From positions 62,001-126,000 of the forward strand of contig CACNIK010000002.1 of the NCBI GenBank assembly GCA_902620525.1: a stretch of 64,000 nt of DNA, in the 5' to 3' direction. Under the pieces are notes generated by a model that made no database searches, had not been told where the DNA came from, and saw nothing but the letters and a program-made list of their open reading frames with translations. The number at the start of each line of letters is the position of its first letter. Positions within the stretch are counted from its first letter, which is position 1. The DNA is from an uncultured Pelagibacteraceae bacterium (GTDB taxonomy: Bacteria > Pseudomonadota > Alphaproteobacteria > Pelagibacterales > Pelagibacteraceae). Shown here one piece after another: positions 10,944 to 20,103 of this stretch. The translations under genes were made by a program, and so were the position numbers.

Positions 10944-11867
10944 TTGATACAGGCAGGCATTAGAGAAAAAAATATTAAGCAGTCTAACTTTTACTTTGAC
11001 TCATTTTTCAATTTAATGAAACCTAGGGTAATGTCTTTGGTATTATTTACCTGTATGGTCGGACTTATAATAGCACCAAACCAAGTTAGTTATTTAAATT
11101 CTGTTTTATCTTTAATTGCTGTTGCTCTAGGCGCGGGAGCTGCCGGAACTTTAAACATGTGGTACGAGTCTGATTTAGACGCTTTAATGACTAGAACTTG
11201 TTTAAGACCAATACCAACAGGCCAGGTGACAAAAAACCAGGCATTGTTTTTTGGAGTTTTACTATCAATAGGATCTGTCTCGTTATTATACTTTTCATCT
11301 AATCTAATGTCTGCATCTTTATTGTTATTAACTATATGTTTTTATTTTTTCATTTACACAGTTTGGTTAAAAAGAAGAACACCACAAAACATTGTTATAG
11401 GTGGCGCAGCTGGTGCTCTTCCTCCAGTCATAGGATGGACTATTGCAACTGGCTCATTATCTTTAGAACCTTTGATACTATTTTTAATTATTTTTCTATG
11501 GACCCCGTCTCACTTTTGGGCATTGAGTATTTATAAGTCTAAAGATTACAAAAAAGCCAAGATACCTATGCTCCCTATAATTTACGGAATCGAAAAGACA
11601 AAAAAAAATATATTTATCTACTCTCTTTTAATGTTACCAACAATATCTGCCCCGTATTATATGAGTTTCCTCTCTAAAATTTACTTTTATCCAACTCTAG
11701 CGCTAACGATTTATTATATCTATTTGTGCGGAACCCTTTTAAAAGTAAAAAAAAGTAAAGAAGTAAATACTTTAGCTAGAAAAATATTTTTGTACTCTAT
11801 TTTTTACTTGTTCGTAATTTTCTTATTAATTTTATCAGACCATTTTTTAATGAGGTTTTATGGATAA
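10944..11867 (+). CDS. ctaB: Protoheme IX farnesyltransferase (heme O synthase)
   Basis: 307 residues, polytopic, with the prenyltransferase motifs NMWYESDLDALM and the later YKSKDYKKAKIPMLP. The LKPRV-like segment FNLMKPRVMSLV is at about residues 22-33, where it sits in heme O synthases. The enzyme farnesylates heme b to heme O for subunit I. The start is a TTG at 10944, one base after the coxA stop. Any ATG further in would remove part of the conserved N-terminus, so the TTG is accepted with moderate certainty. Confidence 0.93.
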   Translation: MIQAGIREKNIKQSNFYFDSFFNLMKPRVMSLVLFTCMVGLIIAPNQVSYLNSVLSLIAVALGAGAAGTLNMWYESDLDALMTRTCLRPIPTGQVTKNQALFFGVLLSIGSVSLLYFSSNLMSASLLLLTICFYFFIYTVWLKRRTPQNIVIGGAAGALPPVIGWTIATGSLSLEPLILFLIIFLWTPSHFWALSIYKSKDYKKAKIPMLPIIYGIEKTKKNIFIYSLLMLPTISAPYYMSFLSKIYFYPTLALTIYYIYLCGTLLKVKKSKEVNTLARKIFLYSIFYLFVIFLLILSDHFLMRFYG

Positions 11868-11970
11868 AAAAAAGAAAAATATAATTACTGCTCTTTTGTT
11901 AGTTGTATTTATGTTATTTTTATTTTTGCTTACCTTTTATAATATTGGAATATATAATAGGGAAATTTAA
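11860..11970 (+). CDS. 36-residue single-helix membrane protein in the cox operon (CoxF-like position)
   Basis: A 36-codon ORF, too short for most gene callers, starts at the ATG at 11860 inside the end of ctaB (8-base overlap) and ends with TAA exactly before the ctaG ATG at 11971. The protein has a basic start (MDKKKKN), one hydrophobic helix of about 20 residues, and a short tail ending YNREI. Many alphaproteobacterial oxidase operons carry a small membrane ORF at this position between heme O synthase and CtaG, sometimes called coxF. The assignment here rests on position and shape, not sequence identity. Confidence 0.72.
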   Translation: MDKKKKNIITALLLVVFMLFLFLLTFYNIGIYNREI

Positions 11971-12516
11971 ATGAACAAAAAAACTCTTACACCTATTGTG
12001 CTTGCAGGAATATTTTTTTTGATGCTAGGTTTATCTTTTGCAGCAGTTCCACTTTACGATTTGTTTTGTAGGGTAACTGGGTTTGGGGGCACAACACAAA
12101 ACGCTGAAAATAAAGAAATACCAAATATTGTAATTAACAAAAATTACAAAATACGGTTTGATACAAATTCAAATGGAGCCTTAGATTGGAAATTTTATCC
12201 AGAGAAAAACACAATGAATTTAAAACCTGGAGAAGTACATACTGTAAAATTTTTCGTGGAAAATGAGTCTAATCAACCGACATCCGGGTCAGCTACTTTT
12301 AATGTTTCTCCATCACCTTTTGGTGTATATCTAAACAAAATTGGTTGCTTTTGTTTTGAAAAACAAACTTTAAACCCAGGGCAAAAAAGGAACTTTGTAT
12401 TAACATTTTTCTTGGATCCAAAAGTTGTAGATGATAATAAAACTAACAATATTTCTGACGTTACATTATCATTTACTTTTTTTTCGTCAGATTATTACAA
12501 AAAGGGTAGCGCTTAA
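11971..12516 (+). CDS. ctaG: Cytochrome c oxidase assembly protein CtaG (Cox11 copper chaperone)
   Basis: 181 residues: one N-terminal membrane helix (about 8-27), then a periplasmic immunoglobulin-like domain with the Cox11 copper motif CFCF (C126, C128) and a further conserved cysteine C33 in LFCRVTGFGG. It delivers copper to the CuB site of subunit I. An AGGGA ribosome site lies just ahead, inside the 36-residue ORF. The gene is immediately followed by coxC with no gap (stop 12514-12516, start 12517). Confidence 0.95.
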   Translation: MNKKTLTPIVLAGIFFLMLGLSFAAVPLYDLFCRVTGFGGTTQNAENKEIPNIVINKNYKIRFDTNSNGALDWKFYPEKNTMNLKPGEVHTVKFFVENESNQPTSGSATFNVSPSPFGVYLNKIGCFCFEKQTLNPGQKRNFVLTFFLDPKVVDDNKTNNISDVTLSFTFFSSDYYKKGSA

Positions 12517-13308
12517 ATGTCATCAGGAGAAAAAAAGCACGATTACCACTTAGTTGATCCTAGCCCATGGCCGATATTTACATCATTTGCTTGTTTGGTT
12601 TTAGCAATAGGTGCAGTTTATTATTTTCATACTAAAGCTTTGTGGTTGTTATTAATCGGAACAGCATTTTTAATTTATGGATCTTTTATGTGGTTTAGAG
12701 ACGTTGTTGATGAAGCAGAAAAACAAGGTCATCACACTATGGTAGTTCAGATAACTCATAGATATGGAATGACACTTTTTATTGCTTCAGAAGTTATGTT
12801 TTTTGTTGCCTGGTTCTGGGCATTTTTTAATGCGAGCTTATTCCCAACAGAAGCGATCGGGAAAATATGGCCTCCTGCGGACATAAAAACTTTTGATCCA
12901 TGGGACATACCGCTGATAAACACATTAATCTTATTACTATCAGGTACGACAGTAACTTGGGCACATCATGCAATGATTGAGAATGACAGAAAAGCTTTAG
13001 TTAACGGATTAATTGCAACTGTATTTTTAGGTTTTGTATTTTCCTGTTTCCAGGCATATGAATATCATCATGCCACTTTCACGATAGATGGAAATATTTA
13101 TGGATCAACTTTTTATATGGCTACAGGTTTTCATGGTTTTCATGTTATCATAGGAACAATTTTTTTAGCGGTATGCCTTTATAGATCAATTAAAGGTCAT
13201 TTTAAACCAGATCACCACTTTGGATTCGAGGCAGCAGCTTGGTACTGGCACTTTGTAGATGTCGTTTGGTTATTTCTTTTTGCTGCAATCTATATTTGGG
13301 GAAGTTAG
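12517..13308 (+). CDS. coxC: Cytochrome c oxidase subunit III
   Basis: 263 residues with seven predicted membrane helices. It has the subunit III hallmarks HDYHLVDPSPWP at the N-terminus, EVMFFVAWFWAFF in helix III, the ATGFHGFHVIIGT segment and the terminal WHFVDVVWLFLF. Subunit III stabilises the oxidase core and the proton uptake path. The N-terminal DPSPWP sequence that positions lipids is intact. The gene directly follows ctaG without a gap, a standard alphaproteobacterial order. Confidence 0.97.
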   Translation: MSSGEKKHDYHLVDPSPWPIFTSFACLVLAIGAVYYFHTKALWLLLIGTAFLIYGSFMWFRDVVDEAEKQGHHTMVVQITHRYGMTLFIASEVMFFVAWFWAFFNASLFPTEAIGKIWPPADIKTFDPWDIPLINTLILLLSGTTVTWAHHAMIENDRKALVNGLIATVFLGFVFSCFQAYEYHHATFTIDGNIYGSTFYMATGFHGFHVIIGTIFLAVCLYRSIKGHFKPDHHFGFEAAAWYWHFVDVVWLFLFAAIYIWGS

Positions 13309-13314
13309 AAATAT

Positions 13315-13968
13315 TTGAGAAATATATCTTTTAATATTTTTGTTTTTTTTTCCATAATACTTTTTTGTTCACTTGGTACTTGGCAAGTCTATAGATTACA
13401 ATGGAAACTTGATCTCATTAGTGAAATTAATTATGGATTAAATTCTGAACCTGTATTTTACTCAAACTCAAATTTAGTAAACTATCAAAAAGTAAAATTT
13501 AATGGAATTTTTGACTTTGAAAAACAAATATATCTTTATAGTTTGAATAGCAAAGGAACCCCAGGATTCGATATAATTACCCCACTAAAGATTAATTCTA
13601 ACGAAATTCTTCTTGTTAATAGAGGTTGGATCAATAAAGATCTTAAAGGAAATAAAAATATTAATAATATTAAATCTAAATCTTTTGAGGGTATTGTAAA
13701 AAAGATAACTAAACCCAATCTGTTTAAACCTGAAAACGATATTAAAAATAATATATGGTATTCTTTAAAACTAGAGGATCTTGAAAGTTTTACGGGATAT
13801 AAACTAAATAACTTTGTTTTGTTTTTGCAAAACAGTCAAAGTAGTTTAATTAAGAATAAAATTGTCAGCCCAGATTTGCCTAACAATCACCTCAAATACG
13901 CTATAACTTGGTATTCTGTAGCACTTTCAATATTATTATATTTTTTATATTTTAGAAAAAGACAATGA
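13315..13968 (+). CDS. surf1: SURF1-family cytochrome oxidase assembly protein
   Basis: 217 residues with membrane helices at each end (about 5-23 and 195-212) and a periplasmic domain between, the SURF1 layout. The family motifs GTWQVYRLQWK near residue 21 and VNRGWI near residue 101 are present. SURF1 assists heme a insertion into subunit I. It begins at a TTG (13315), 6 bases after coxC. No better in-frame start retains the first helix. It overlaps thrC by 4 bases. Confidence 0.9.
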   Translation: MRNISFNIFVFFSIILFCSLGTWQVYRLQWKLDLISEINYGLNSEPVFYSNSNLVNYQKVKFNGIFDFEKQIYLYSLNSKGTPGFDIITPLKINSNEILLVNRGWINKDLKGNKNINNIKSKSFEGIVKKITKPNLFKPENDIKNNIWYSLKLEDLESFTGYKLNNFVLFLQNSQSSLIKNKIVSPDLPNNHLKYAITWYSVALSILLYFLYFRKRQ

Positions 13969-15332
13969 ATTACATAAGCACTAGAAATAAATCTTTAAAT
14001 TTTGATTTTAGTAGCATTTTTTTAAGAGGTTTAGCTCCAGACGGGGGCTTATTTCTACCTAACAAAATAAAAAAATTCAGTGAAAAAGAATTAAAAGACC
14101 TGAGTAAACTTAATTACATAGACTTAGGTGCTGAGATTATATCAGAGTTTTGCGTACCTGTTTTAAATAAGAATAAAATCAAATTAATTCTTGAAAAAGC
14201 TTATTCAAATTTTAATACAAAAAATATTGTTGAAATTAAAAAAATAGACAATATTAATTTGCTTGAGCTTTACCACGGTCCAACTTTAGCATTTAAAGAT
14301 ATTGCAATGCAGGTAATTGGATTAATGTACGAAGCACTAAATTTAAACGAAAAAAAAATAAATATAATAGTTGCAACATCAGGCGATACGGGTTCTGCAG
14401 CAATAGCTGCACTAAAAGAAAAAAAAAATATCAACCTGTTTGTTTTGCACCCTCACGAAAAAATTTCTAACATTCAACGCAAAATAATGACAACATGTGT
14501 TTCTAATAATATTTATAATTTAGCCGTTAAAGGAAATTTTGATGACTGCCAAAAAATTGTTAAACAAATGTTTAATGATGAACAATTTAGAAAAAAAATA
14601 AATATGTCTGGTGTAAATTCAATTAATTGGGCAAGAATTATTTGTCAGATTGTTTATTATTTTTACGCATATTTTCAAATGTCATCTAAGGTAAATTTTT
14701 CTGTTCCAACTGGAAACTTTGGAGATGTTTACGCGGGCTATATTGCTAAAAAAATGGGATTGCCTATAGATAAGTTAATAGTAGCAACAAATGAAAACGA
14801 CATATTATGCAGAGTAATAAACTCTGGAGAATATAGACCATCTGAAGTGAAACCATCTCTTTCTCCAAGCATGGATATTCAAGTAGCAAGCAATTTTGAA
14901 AGATTATTATTTGACGTACAGAAGGGCGATGATCAAAAAGTTGCAAAGTCAATGAAAAATTTAAGTGACAATGGTTTTTTTAAATTAGAAAAAGATGAGT
15001 TAAAAAAAATAAGAGAAAATTTTTCTGCTGAAAAAGTTAGCGACGCAGATACATTAAGAATTATAAAAGATTTTTTTATAAATTACGGATTTATTTTAGA
15101 CCCACATACCGCAACTGCTTTAGGCGCATCATATAAAATAAAAAATAATTCAAAAACTATTGTATTAGGTACAGCACATCCCTATAAGTTTTTAGAAACA
15201 ATTAAATTAGCAATAGGAAAAAATGTTGATCCACCCAAACAGTTTTCAGATTTGTCGAAAAAAATTGAAAAATTTGAAATAATTGATAACAAGTTAGAAA
15301 ATTTAAAAAAATATATTATTGAAAAAAATTAA
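13965..15332 (+). CDS. thrC: Threonine synthase
   Basis: 455 residues, the length of the long bacterial/fungal type of threonine synthase. The pyridoxal-phosphate lysine is K111 in GPTLAFKDIAMQ. The phosphate-binding region ATSGDTGSAA and the late PTGNFGDVYAGYIAKKMG are intact. It converts O-phosphohomoserine to threonine. The homoserine kinase gene thrB is only about 900 bases away but on the other strand. Translation is coupled to surf1 by an ATGA overlap. Confidence 0.95.
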   Translation: MNYISTRNKSLNFDFSSIFLRGLAPDGGLFLPNKIKKFSEKELKDLSKLNYIDLGAEIISEFCVPVLNKNKIKLILEKAYSNFNTKNIVEIKKIDNINLLELYHGPTLAFKDIAMQVIGLMYEALNLNEKKINIIVATSGDTGSAAIAALKEKKNINLFVLHPHEKISNIQRKIMTTCVSNNIYNLAVKGNFDDCQKIVKQMFNDEQFRKKINMSGVNSINWARIICQIVYYFYAYFQMSSKVNFSVPTGNFGDVYAGYIAKKMGLPIDKLIVATNENDILCRVINSGEYRPSEVKPSLSPSMDIQVASNFERLLFDVQKGDDQKVAKSMKNLSDNGFFKLEKDELKKIRENFSAEKVSDADTLRIIKDFFINYGFILDPHTATALGASYKIKNNSKTIVLGTAHPYKFLETIKLAIGKNVDPPKQFSDLSKKIEKFEIIDNKLENLKKYIIEKN

Positions 15333-15820
15333 TGAAAATAAAAGTTGGAGAAAAATTACCTAATTCTGAAATATTTTTTCTTGATCAAAACAATGATGTC
15401 CAAAAGGTTGATATTTTAGATTTATGCAAAGATAATAAAACTATAATTTTAGGTATGCCAGGTGCATTTACTAAAACATGCTCTGCAATTCATTTACCTG
15501 GTTTTGTAAAAAATTTTGATTTAGCTTTAAAAAAAGGAATTACAAAAATTATTTGTATAGCAGTAAATGATCCTAATGTTATGAAAGCGTGGGGTGAAAA
15601 TCAAAATGTAGGAACAAAAATTTTGATGGCTGGTGACCCTTTTTTAAAATTTACAAAGTCTATAGGTGCTGAAGTTGATAAATCAGCCAAGGGATTAGGT
15701 GTCAGATCAAATCGTTATACAATGCTTATAGAAAATCAAGTTTTAAAAAAGGTAGTAGAAGAAAAAGAGACAGCTTCTTGTGAATTATCCGGAGCGGAGA
15801 ATTTTTTAAAATCTATTTAG
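15332..15820 (+). CDS. Peroxiredoxin, Prx5-type
   Basis: 162 residues of the redoxin/AhpC-TSA superfamily, with peroxidatic cysteine C50 in PGAFTKTCS and the downstream arginine in GLGVRSNRYTM. This is the Prx5 pattern, found free-standing or fused to glutaredoxin. It reduces H2O2 and organic peroxides using thioredoxin or glutaredoxin. The final segment ETASCELSGAENFL contains a possible resolving cysteine. The start shares a base with the thrC stop, and the 3' end overlaps convergent rnhA by 8 bases. Confidence 0.92.
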   Translation: MKIKVGEKLPNSEIFFLDQNNDVQKVDILDLCKDNKTIILGMPGAFTKTCSAIHLPGFVKNFDLALKKGITKIICIAVNDPNVMKAWGENQNVGTKILMAGDPFLKFTKSIGAEVDKSAKGLGVRSNRYTMLIENQVLKKVVEEKETASCELSGAENFLKSI

Positions 15821-16235
15821 CTTTAGAAACAGCTAACTCGTCTACTAAATTATTAAATTTATTACTGGCGTGGGCTTTAACCCACTTCCAACTTACATTG
15901 TGTTTTTGGCAGTGATTATCTAATTTAACCCAGAGATCTTTATTTTTTACTGGTTTTTTATTTGAACTTTTCCAATTATTTAATTTCCACTTTTTTATCC
16001 ATTCAGTTATTCCATCTTTTACGTATCTTGAGTCTGTATAAATTGTAATTTCTGACTTAATTTTAATTTTCTTTAAGGCCATTATAGGAGCCATCAATTC
16101 CATTCTATTATTTGTAGTTTTATTTTCACTACCAGAAATACTTGATTGATTTTCCCCGTCTAATATAATTGCGGCCCAACCTCCTTTGCCGGGATTTCCT
16201 GAACAAGCTCCATCAGTGTAAATTTTAAACTTCAT
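15813..16235 (-). CDS. rnhA: Ribonuclease HI
   Basis: 140 residues with the complete RNase HI active site: D8 in YTDGACSGNPG, E46 in NNRMELMA, D68 in YTDSRYV and D132 in LVDELA, plus the helper H122. It removes RNA from RNA-DNA hybrids such as R-loops and primers. It is the last gene of the long minus-strand run. Its start overlaps the thrB stop by one base, and its end overlaps the convergent peroxiredoxin gene. A type II enzyme (rnhB) is also present at 31554-32135. Confidence 0.96.
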   Translation of the reverse strand: MKFKIYTDGACSGNPGKGGWAAIILDGENQSSISGSENKTTNNRMELMAPIMALKKIKIKSEITIYTDSRYVKDGITEWIKKWKLNNWKSSNKKPVKNKDLWVKLDNHCQKHNVSWKWVKAHASNKFNNLVDELAVSKAK

Positions 16236-17203
16236 TAAAAGAAATAGTCCTCGTAATTTTTTGAATTTTTATGAAATTCCAATCTCTTTAAATACTCGAT
16301 TGGGTCTTTAATTTTGACTATAGCTCCTTCAACAGTATTAAGTGCATCAAATACTCTAGTTAGCAAAAACCTCAAAGCAGCCCCTTGAGACAAAACTTTA
16401 ATATTATTTTTTTCTTTTTCATTAAGTTTTCTTACTGAAGTGTATCCGTCAATGAAATTTTTTGCTTTTGTAACATTAAAACTTAAGTTATCTTTTAATC
16501 CATCAAAACAAAGAGCGTTAAAACAAATAGCTATTTCAAAAGCAAAAAAATCTTCACAAGAAAAATAAAAATCAATTATGCCACTAAATTTGTCTTGAAT
16601 AAAAAAAATATTATCATGAAATAAATCTGCATGAATGATCCCACGAGGCAAATCATTTGGCCAATTTTTCTCTACATCTTTTAGATTTTCCTCTATTAAT
16701 TTTGGAAGATCTTTATGAATTTTTGAGCATTTGCCTTTAACAGAATCAAATAAATTTCTCCATGATTTTACAGAAAGATCGTTTTCTCTACTAAATTTAA
16801 AATCTTTAGTAATTTTGTGCATTTTTGCAATTTCAATTCCAATTGATTTACAATTTAAAGGAGATAAGTTTTGCTTTGCCTTACCTTCAAGAAAAGAGAC
16901 TATCATTAATTTTTTACCTTCAAAATCTGTAATAGTTTTATTTTGTTTATTTATTATTGGCGCAGGGCACTTAAAATTAGATTTATTTAATGAGGACATT
17001 AGGTCAGAAAAAAATGGTAGATCCTCAGATTTTACCCTTTTTTCATAAATTGTAAGAATGAACTTTTTCTTTTCAACGGACAAAAAATAATTTGTATTTT
17101 CTATTCCTTCTTCAATACCCTTGAATTGATCTAGTTTGCCTAAATCATAGTAAGATAAAATTTTCTCTATTTTATCACGATTAAATTTTGTATAGACAGC
17201 CAT
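16235..17203 (-). CDS. thrB: Homoserine kinase (ThrB, APH-fold type)
   Basis: 322 residues with an aminoglycoside-phosphotransferase fold, not the GHMP fold. Brenner-type catalytic motif HADLFHDNI is followed by the metal-binding GIIDFYFS. This type of homoserine kinase is common in alphaproteobacteria and makes O-phosphohomoserine for ThrC, encoded nearby on the other strand. Conserved family features include GIEEGIENTNYFL near residues 25-38. Start and stop each overlap a neighbour by one base (ispH and rnhA). Confidence 0.92.
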   Translation of the reverse strand: MAVYTKFNRDKIEKILSYYDLGKLDQFKGIEEGIENTNYFLSVEKKKFILTIYEKRVKSEDLPFFSDLMSSLNKSNFKCPAPIINKQNKTITDFEGKKLMIVSFLEGKAKQNLSPLNCKSIGIEIAKMHKITKDFKFSRENDLSVKSWRNLFDSVKGKCSKIHKDLPKLIEENLKDVEKNWPNDLPRGIIHADLFHDNIFFIQDKFSGIIDFYFSCEDFFAFEIAICFNALCFDGLKDNLSFNVTKAKNFIDGYTSVRKLNEKEKNNIKVLSQGAALRFLLTRVFDALNTVEGAIVKIKDPIEYLKRLEFHKNSKNYEDYFF

Positions 17204-18147
17204 TAGTTAAGCTCTTTTGGAAGTTTAAAAACAACTTTTTCTTCAGCCACAACTACTTCTTCTATGGATACCTTCCTCTCTTTTTTAATATTGTTTAGTA
17301 ATGTTTGTACTAATTTTTCTGGTGCTGAAGCTCCTGAAGATATTCCTATAGTATTCGAATTATTTATTTCTTCGAATGGAATTTCTTTTTCTGAGTGCAT
17401 CAATTGTGAATTTTTACAACCTGCCTTTTTGGCAACTTCTACTAATCTTACAGAATTTGATGAATTGCGACTTCCCACTACAAAAAACATATCACATCTT
17501 GAAGCTATTTTTTTAACTGCTGCTTGTCTATTTGTTGTTGCATAACAAATATCTTCCTTTATTGGACCTCTAATGTTTGGAAATTTATTTTTAAGATAAT
17601 CAATTATTTCAGCTGTATCATCTACTGAAAGTGTCGTTTGAGTTATGTAGGCTAAGGGTTTTTTAAATTTTTTAATTTCGAGCGCTTCAGCATCTTTTTT
17701 TGTTTCAATGAGTTTTATAGATCCTTCTGGCAACTGACCCATTGTTCCTATAACTTCTGGGTGATTTTTGTGTCCTATAAGTAAAATTTCAAAACCTTTT
17801 TTGTGTAATTGTTCAGACTCCCTATGCACTTTAGATACTAGAGGACAAGTAGCGTCTACAAAGGATAAATTTTTTAATTTTGCTTCTTGCGGTACTGACT
17901 TGGGGACGCCGTGAGCAGAAAAAATTACTGGCCTTTTTTCATTCTCTATATCAGATAATTCGTCAACAAAAATTGCTCCCTTTTTTTTTAGTTCTTCAAC
18001 AACTTGTTTATTATGTACTATTTCATGCCTCACATATACTGGGGACCCAAACTTGTTGATTGATTTTTCAACAATGTCTATTGCTCTTTTTACTCCAGCA
18101 CAAAATCCCCTTGGCGAAGCTAAATAAATTTTAAGTTCTTTTTTCAT
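17203..18147 (-). CDS. ispH: 4-hydroxy-3-methylbut-2-enyl diphosphate reductase IspH (LytB)
   Basis: 314 residues with the three cluster cysteines of IspH: C16 in SPRGFCAGVKRAID, C101 in VDATCPLV, and one near residue 200 in EDICYATTNRQ. Also present are the HEIVHN and SAHGVP histidine motifs. It performs the last MEP-pathway step, giving IPP and DMAPP, the precursors for the carotenoid genes directly upstream (blh/crtY/crtB/crtI) as well as for quinone tails. The gene overlaps blh by 17 bases, strongly suggesting co-translation with the retinal cluster. Confidence 0.96.
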   Translation of the reverse strand: MKKELKIYLASPRGFCAGVKRAIDIVEKSINKFGSPVYVRHEIVHNKQVVEELKKKGAIFVDELSDIENEKRPVIFSAHGVPKSVPQEAKLKNLSFVDATCPLVSKVHRESEQLHKKGFEILLIGHKNHPEVIGTMGQLPEGSIKLIETKKDAEALEIKKFKKPLAYITQTTLSVDDTAEIIDYLKNKFPNIRGPIKEDICYATTNRQAAVKKIASRCDMFFVVGSRNSSNSVRLVEVAKKAGCKNSQLMHSEKEIPFEEINNSNTIGISSGASAPEKLVQTLLNNIKKERKVSIEEVVVAEEKVVFKLPKELN

Positions 18148-19036
18148 TTTTTTCTAAAAGATATTCTAACAATATATGCGGAAAAGTGAGGGACGCCAAA
18201 CCAATAAAAATCACCTTATAAATAGCCTCATCAAGCTTATAAGAACTATTTAAAAAAAATATTGCTAATAAAAATATAACTCCAGTCACGATAGTTAAAG
18301 GGATAGCTTTTTTTATAAACTTTTTAAGACCTGGTTTGAATGAATTGTCCAGTTCAAAAATAAGAGAAATCGAATGCCTTATAGAGTGAAGAAAACAAAA
18401 ATAAAGAGTAAAAGCTAAAATAGGTGATAAAAAAAGATTTAATATTATTAAAGAAAGCAAGTCTACGATCATAACGCTTTTTATGTCCGTATTTTCTTTT
18501 TTTGAAATATAAAAAGAGGCCAAAAAACTTAGACACAACATAACAATTAAAAATTCATTACTAAAGAATTTTGCTTCAAAAAAATTAAAATTAAGAATTT
18601 TAAATATTTCATTTGTTTCTTCTCTATTGAGCAATAATGGGGCTATAATTACCGCAGAACCTTTTAAAAATAATAAACATTCAGATATGAAAAATTTTTC
18701 TCTAAAAGTAAATACAGTGTCTTCCTTACCAAAATGATAGGCCGCAACTACTAAAAATAAGAATAAAACTGTGTTGGGAAAAAACAGCCAGAATATTATT
18801 ATTAATAATGAGATAAACATATAGGCAAGATAAAAAGAAATTATATGTTTATATCCGAATAATTTTAAAAGCTTCGCTCCTTTAACATTATCCAACGCTC
18901 CATGAGAGATTCCAAGAATTAATATTAAAAACAAACAAAATATTATTGGTTCAAAATTTAGCATTAAATACATTGGGCTTATCAAAATACAAAAATTAAA
19001 AAATATAATTGAATGTTTAAAGTTAATATTTTTCAT
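18131..19036 (-). CDS. blh: Beta-carotene 15,15'-dioxygenase, Brp/Blh family (retinal synthesis)
   Basis: 301-residue polytopic membrane protein with the histidines expected of the Brp/Blh family: GISHGALDNVKG, AAYHFGKEDT, LHSIRHS and FPHILLEYLL. These bind the non-heme iron that cleaves beta-carotene into two retinal molecules. In SAR11 the product is the chromophore of proteorhodopsin (established for the family). The opsin gene is not in this window. The start shares a base with the crtY stop and the end overlaps ispH by 17 bases. Confidence 0.93.
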   Translation of the reverse strand: MKNINFKHSIIFFNFCILISPMYLMLNFEPIIFCLFLILILGISHGALDNVKGAKLLKLFGYKHIISFYLAYMFISLLIIIFWLFFPNTVLFLFLVVAAYHFGKEDTVFTFREKFFISECLLFLKGSAVIIAPLLLNREETNEIFKILNFNFFEAKFFSNEFLIVMLCLSFLASFYISKKENTDIKSVMIVDLLSLIILNLFLSPILAFTLYFCFLHSIRHSISLIFELDNSFKPGLKKFIKKAIPLTIVTGVIFLLAIFFLNSSYKLDEAIYKVIFIGLASLTFPHILLEYLLEKNEKRT

Positions 19037-20103
19037 TAATTAAATAATGCCTTTAAAAAAATTAATTTAGGCATTTTGCTTATAATTTTAATGTCTTCAA
19101 TTAAATTACTTTTGTTTGATAAAAATTTAATTATTGTATTTGATGATGTTTTGAACATGTTTAAAAATATTTTAGGCATTTTTTCAGGGTATCTTTTTAA
19201 AACTCTAAGAAATACTTTATCTAAAAAATGATATTTTTTTCCTAGTTCGAATATTTTTACTTCATTAATTTTATCAATATTTTTCACGATATATTTACTG
19301 TGTTCCTGAATATTTAAAAAGGTATAACCAGTGCTTAACCGGGTCATCCCTCCTGCGGACCCAATATTAATTACCTTTTTATTATTTTTGATTGAGGGGT
19401 AAAAAAGGGGAATAGCTCCTTTTTCAGTAAAATTTATTTTATAGCTTTTGATACCTAAATTATTTTTTATGTAATTTTCTAATTGAAGGTCATAATCCAT
19501 AAGATTCTGATTTTCCAAGTCTGATAACCAAGTTGTTTCAACTAAAGCTTTGTTTTTACTGAATGGTAATGTATAAAAAAAATGAACATCATTTCTCTGA
19601 TCACAATTAAAATCCATTAAATTCATAATTTCCTCATCAAAAATTTTATTTGTTGTCTCTATCTCAATACCTTGAAAATGTTGCCACAAACCAGATTTAT
19701 CAGGATGTTTTTCAAAAACGCTATTAAAAATTATTGAATTTTCTGAATTGATTTCTTTAAGATTATCGTAAAAACTGACATTAGAATTAGTTGAAAGCTT
19801 AGATCTTATTTTGCTATAAAATTTACCACTATCAATACTTTGATAAGGAAATTCTTTATTAGTCAATTCATGAGAAATTTCTGAGGTATTGATTGTAAAA
19901 CTGTTCCAACTTTTAATTACACAATCATCAAAGTTATGATCAAAAACCTTCCAGAAGGACCATGTTTTATCTCTTTTATATTCTTTGCGATTTTCAATAA
20001 TTGCAAGCGTTTTGTCTTTTAATCTATCATTAATTTCTAGTTCATAAGCCAAAGATAATCCAGCACACCCACCACCAATTATTATGTAGTCAAATTTTTT
20101 CAT
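19036..20103 (-). CDS. crtY: Lycopene beta-cyclase
   Basis: 355 residues of the CrtY/CrtL flavoprotein type. The N-terminal dinucleotide-binding motif is IIGGGCAGLSLA (about 8-19), followed by DKTWSFW. A second conserved region has GSAGGMTRLSTGYTF near residue 255. It closes both ends of lycopene into beta-ionone rings to give beta-carotene, the Blh substrate. It overlaps crtB by 14 bases. The last 60 residues are lysine/leucine-rich, as in other proteobacterial CrtY. Confidence 0.94.
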   Translation of the reverse strand: MKKFDYIIIGGGCAGLSLAYELEINDRLKDKTLAIIENRKEYKRDKTWSFWKVFDHNFDDCVIKSWNSFTINTSEISHELTNKEFPYQSIDSGKFYSKIRSKLSTNSNVSFYDNLKEINSENSIIFNSVFEKHPDKSGLWQHFQGIEIETTNKIFDEEIMNLMDFNCDQRNDVHFFYTLPFSKNKALVETTWLSDLENQNLMDYDLQLENYIKNNLGIKSYKINFTEKGAIPLFYPSIKNNKKVINIGSAGGMTRLSTGYTFLNIQEHSKYIVKNIDKINEVKIFELGKKYHFLDKVFLRVLKRYPEKMPKIFLNMFKTSSNTIIKFLSNKSNLIEDIKIISKMPKLIFLKALFN

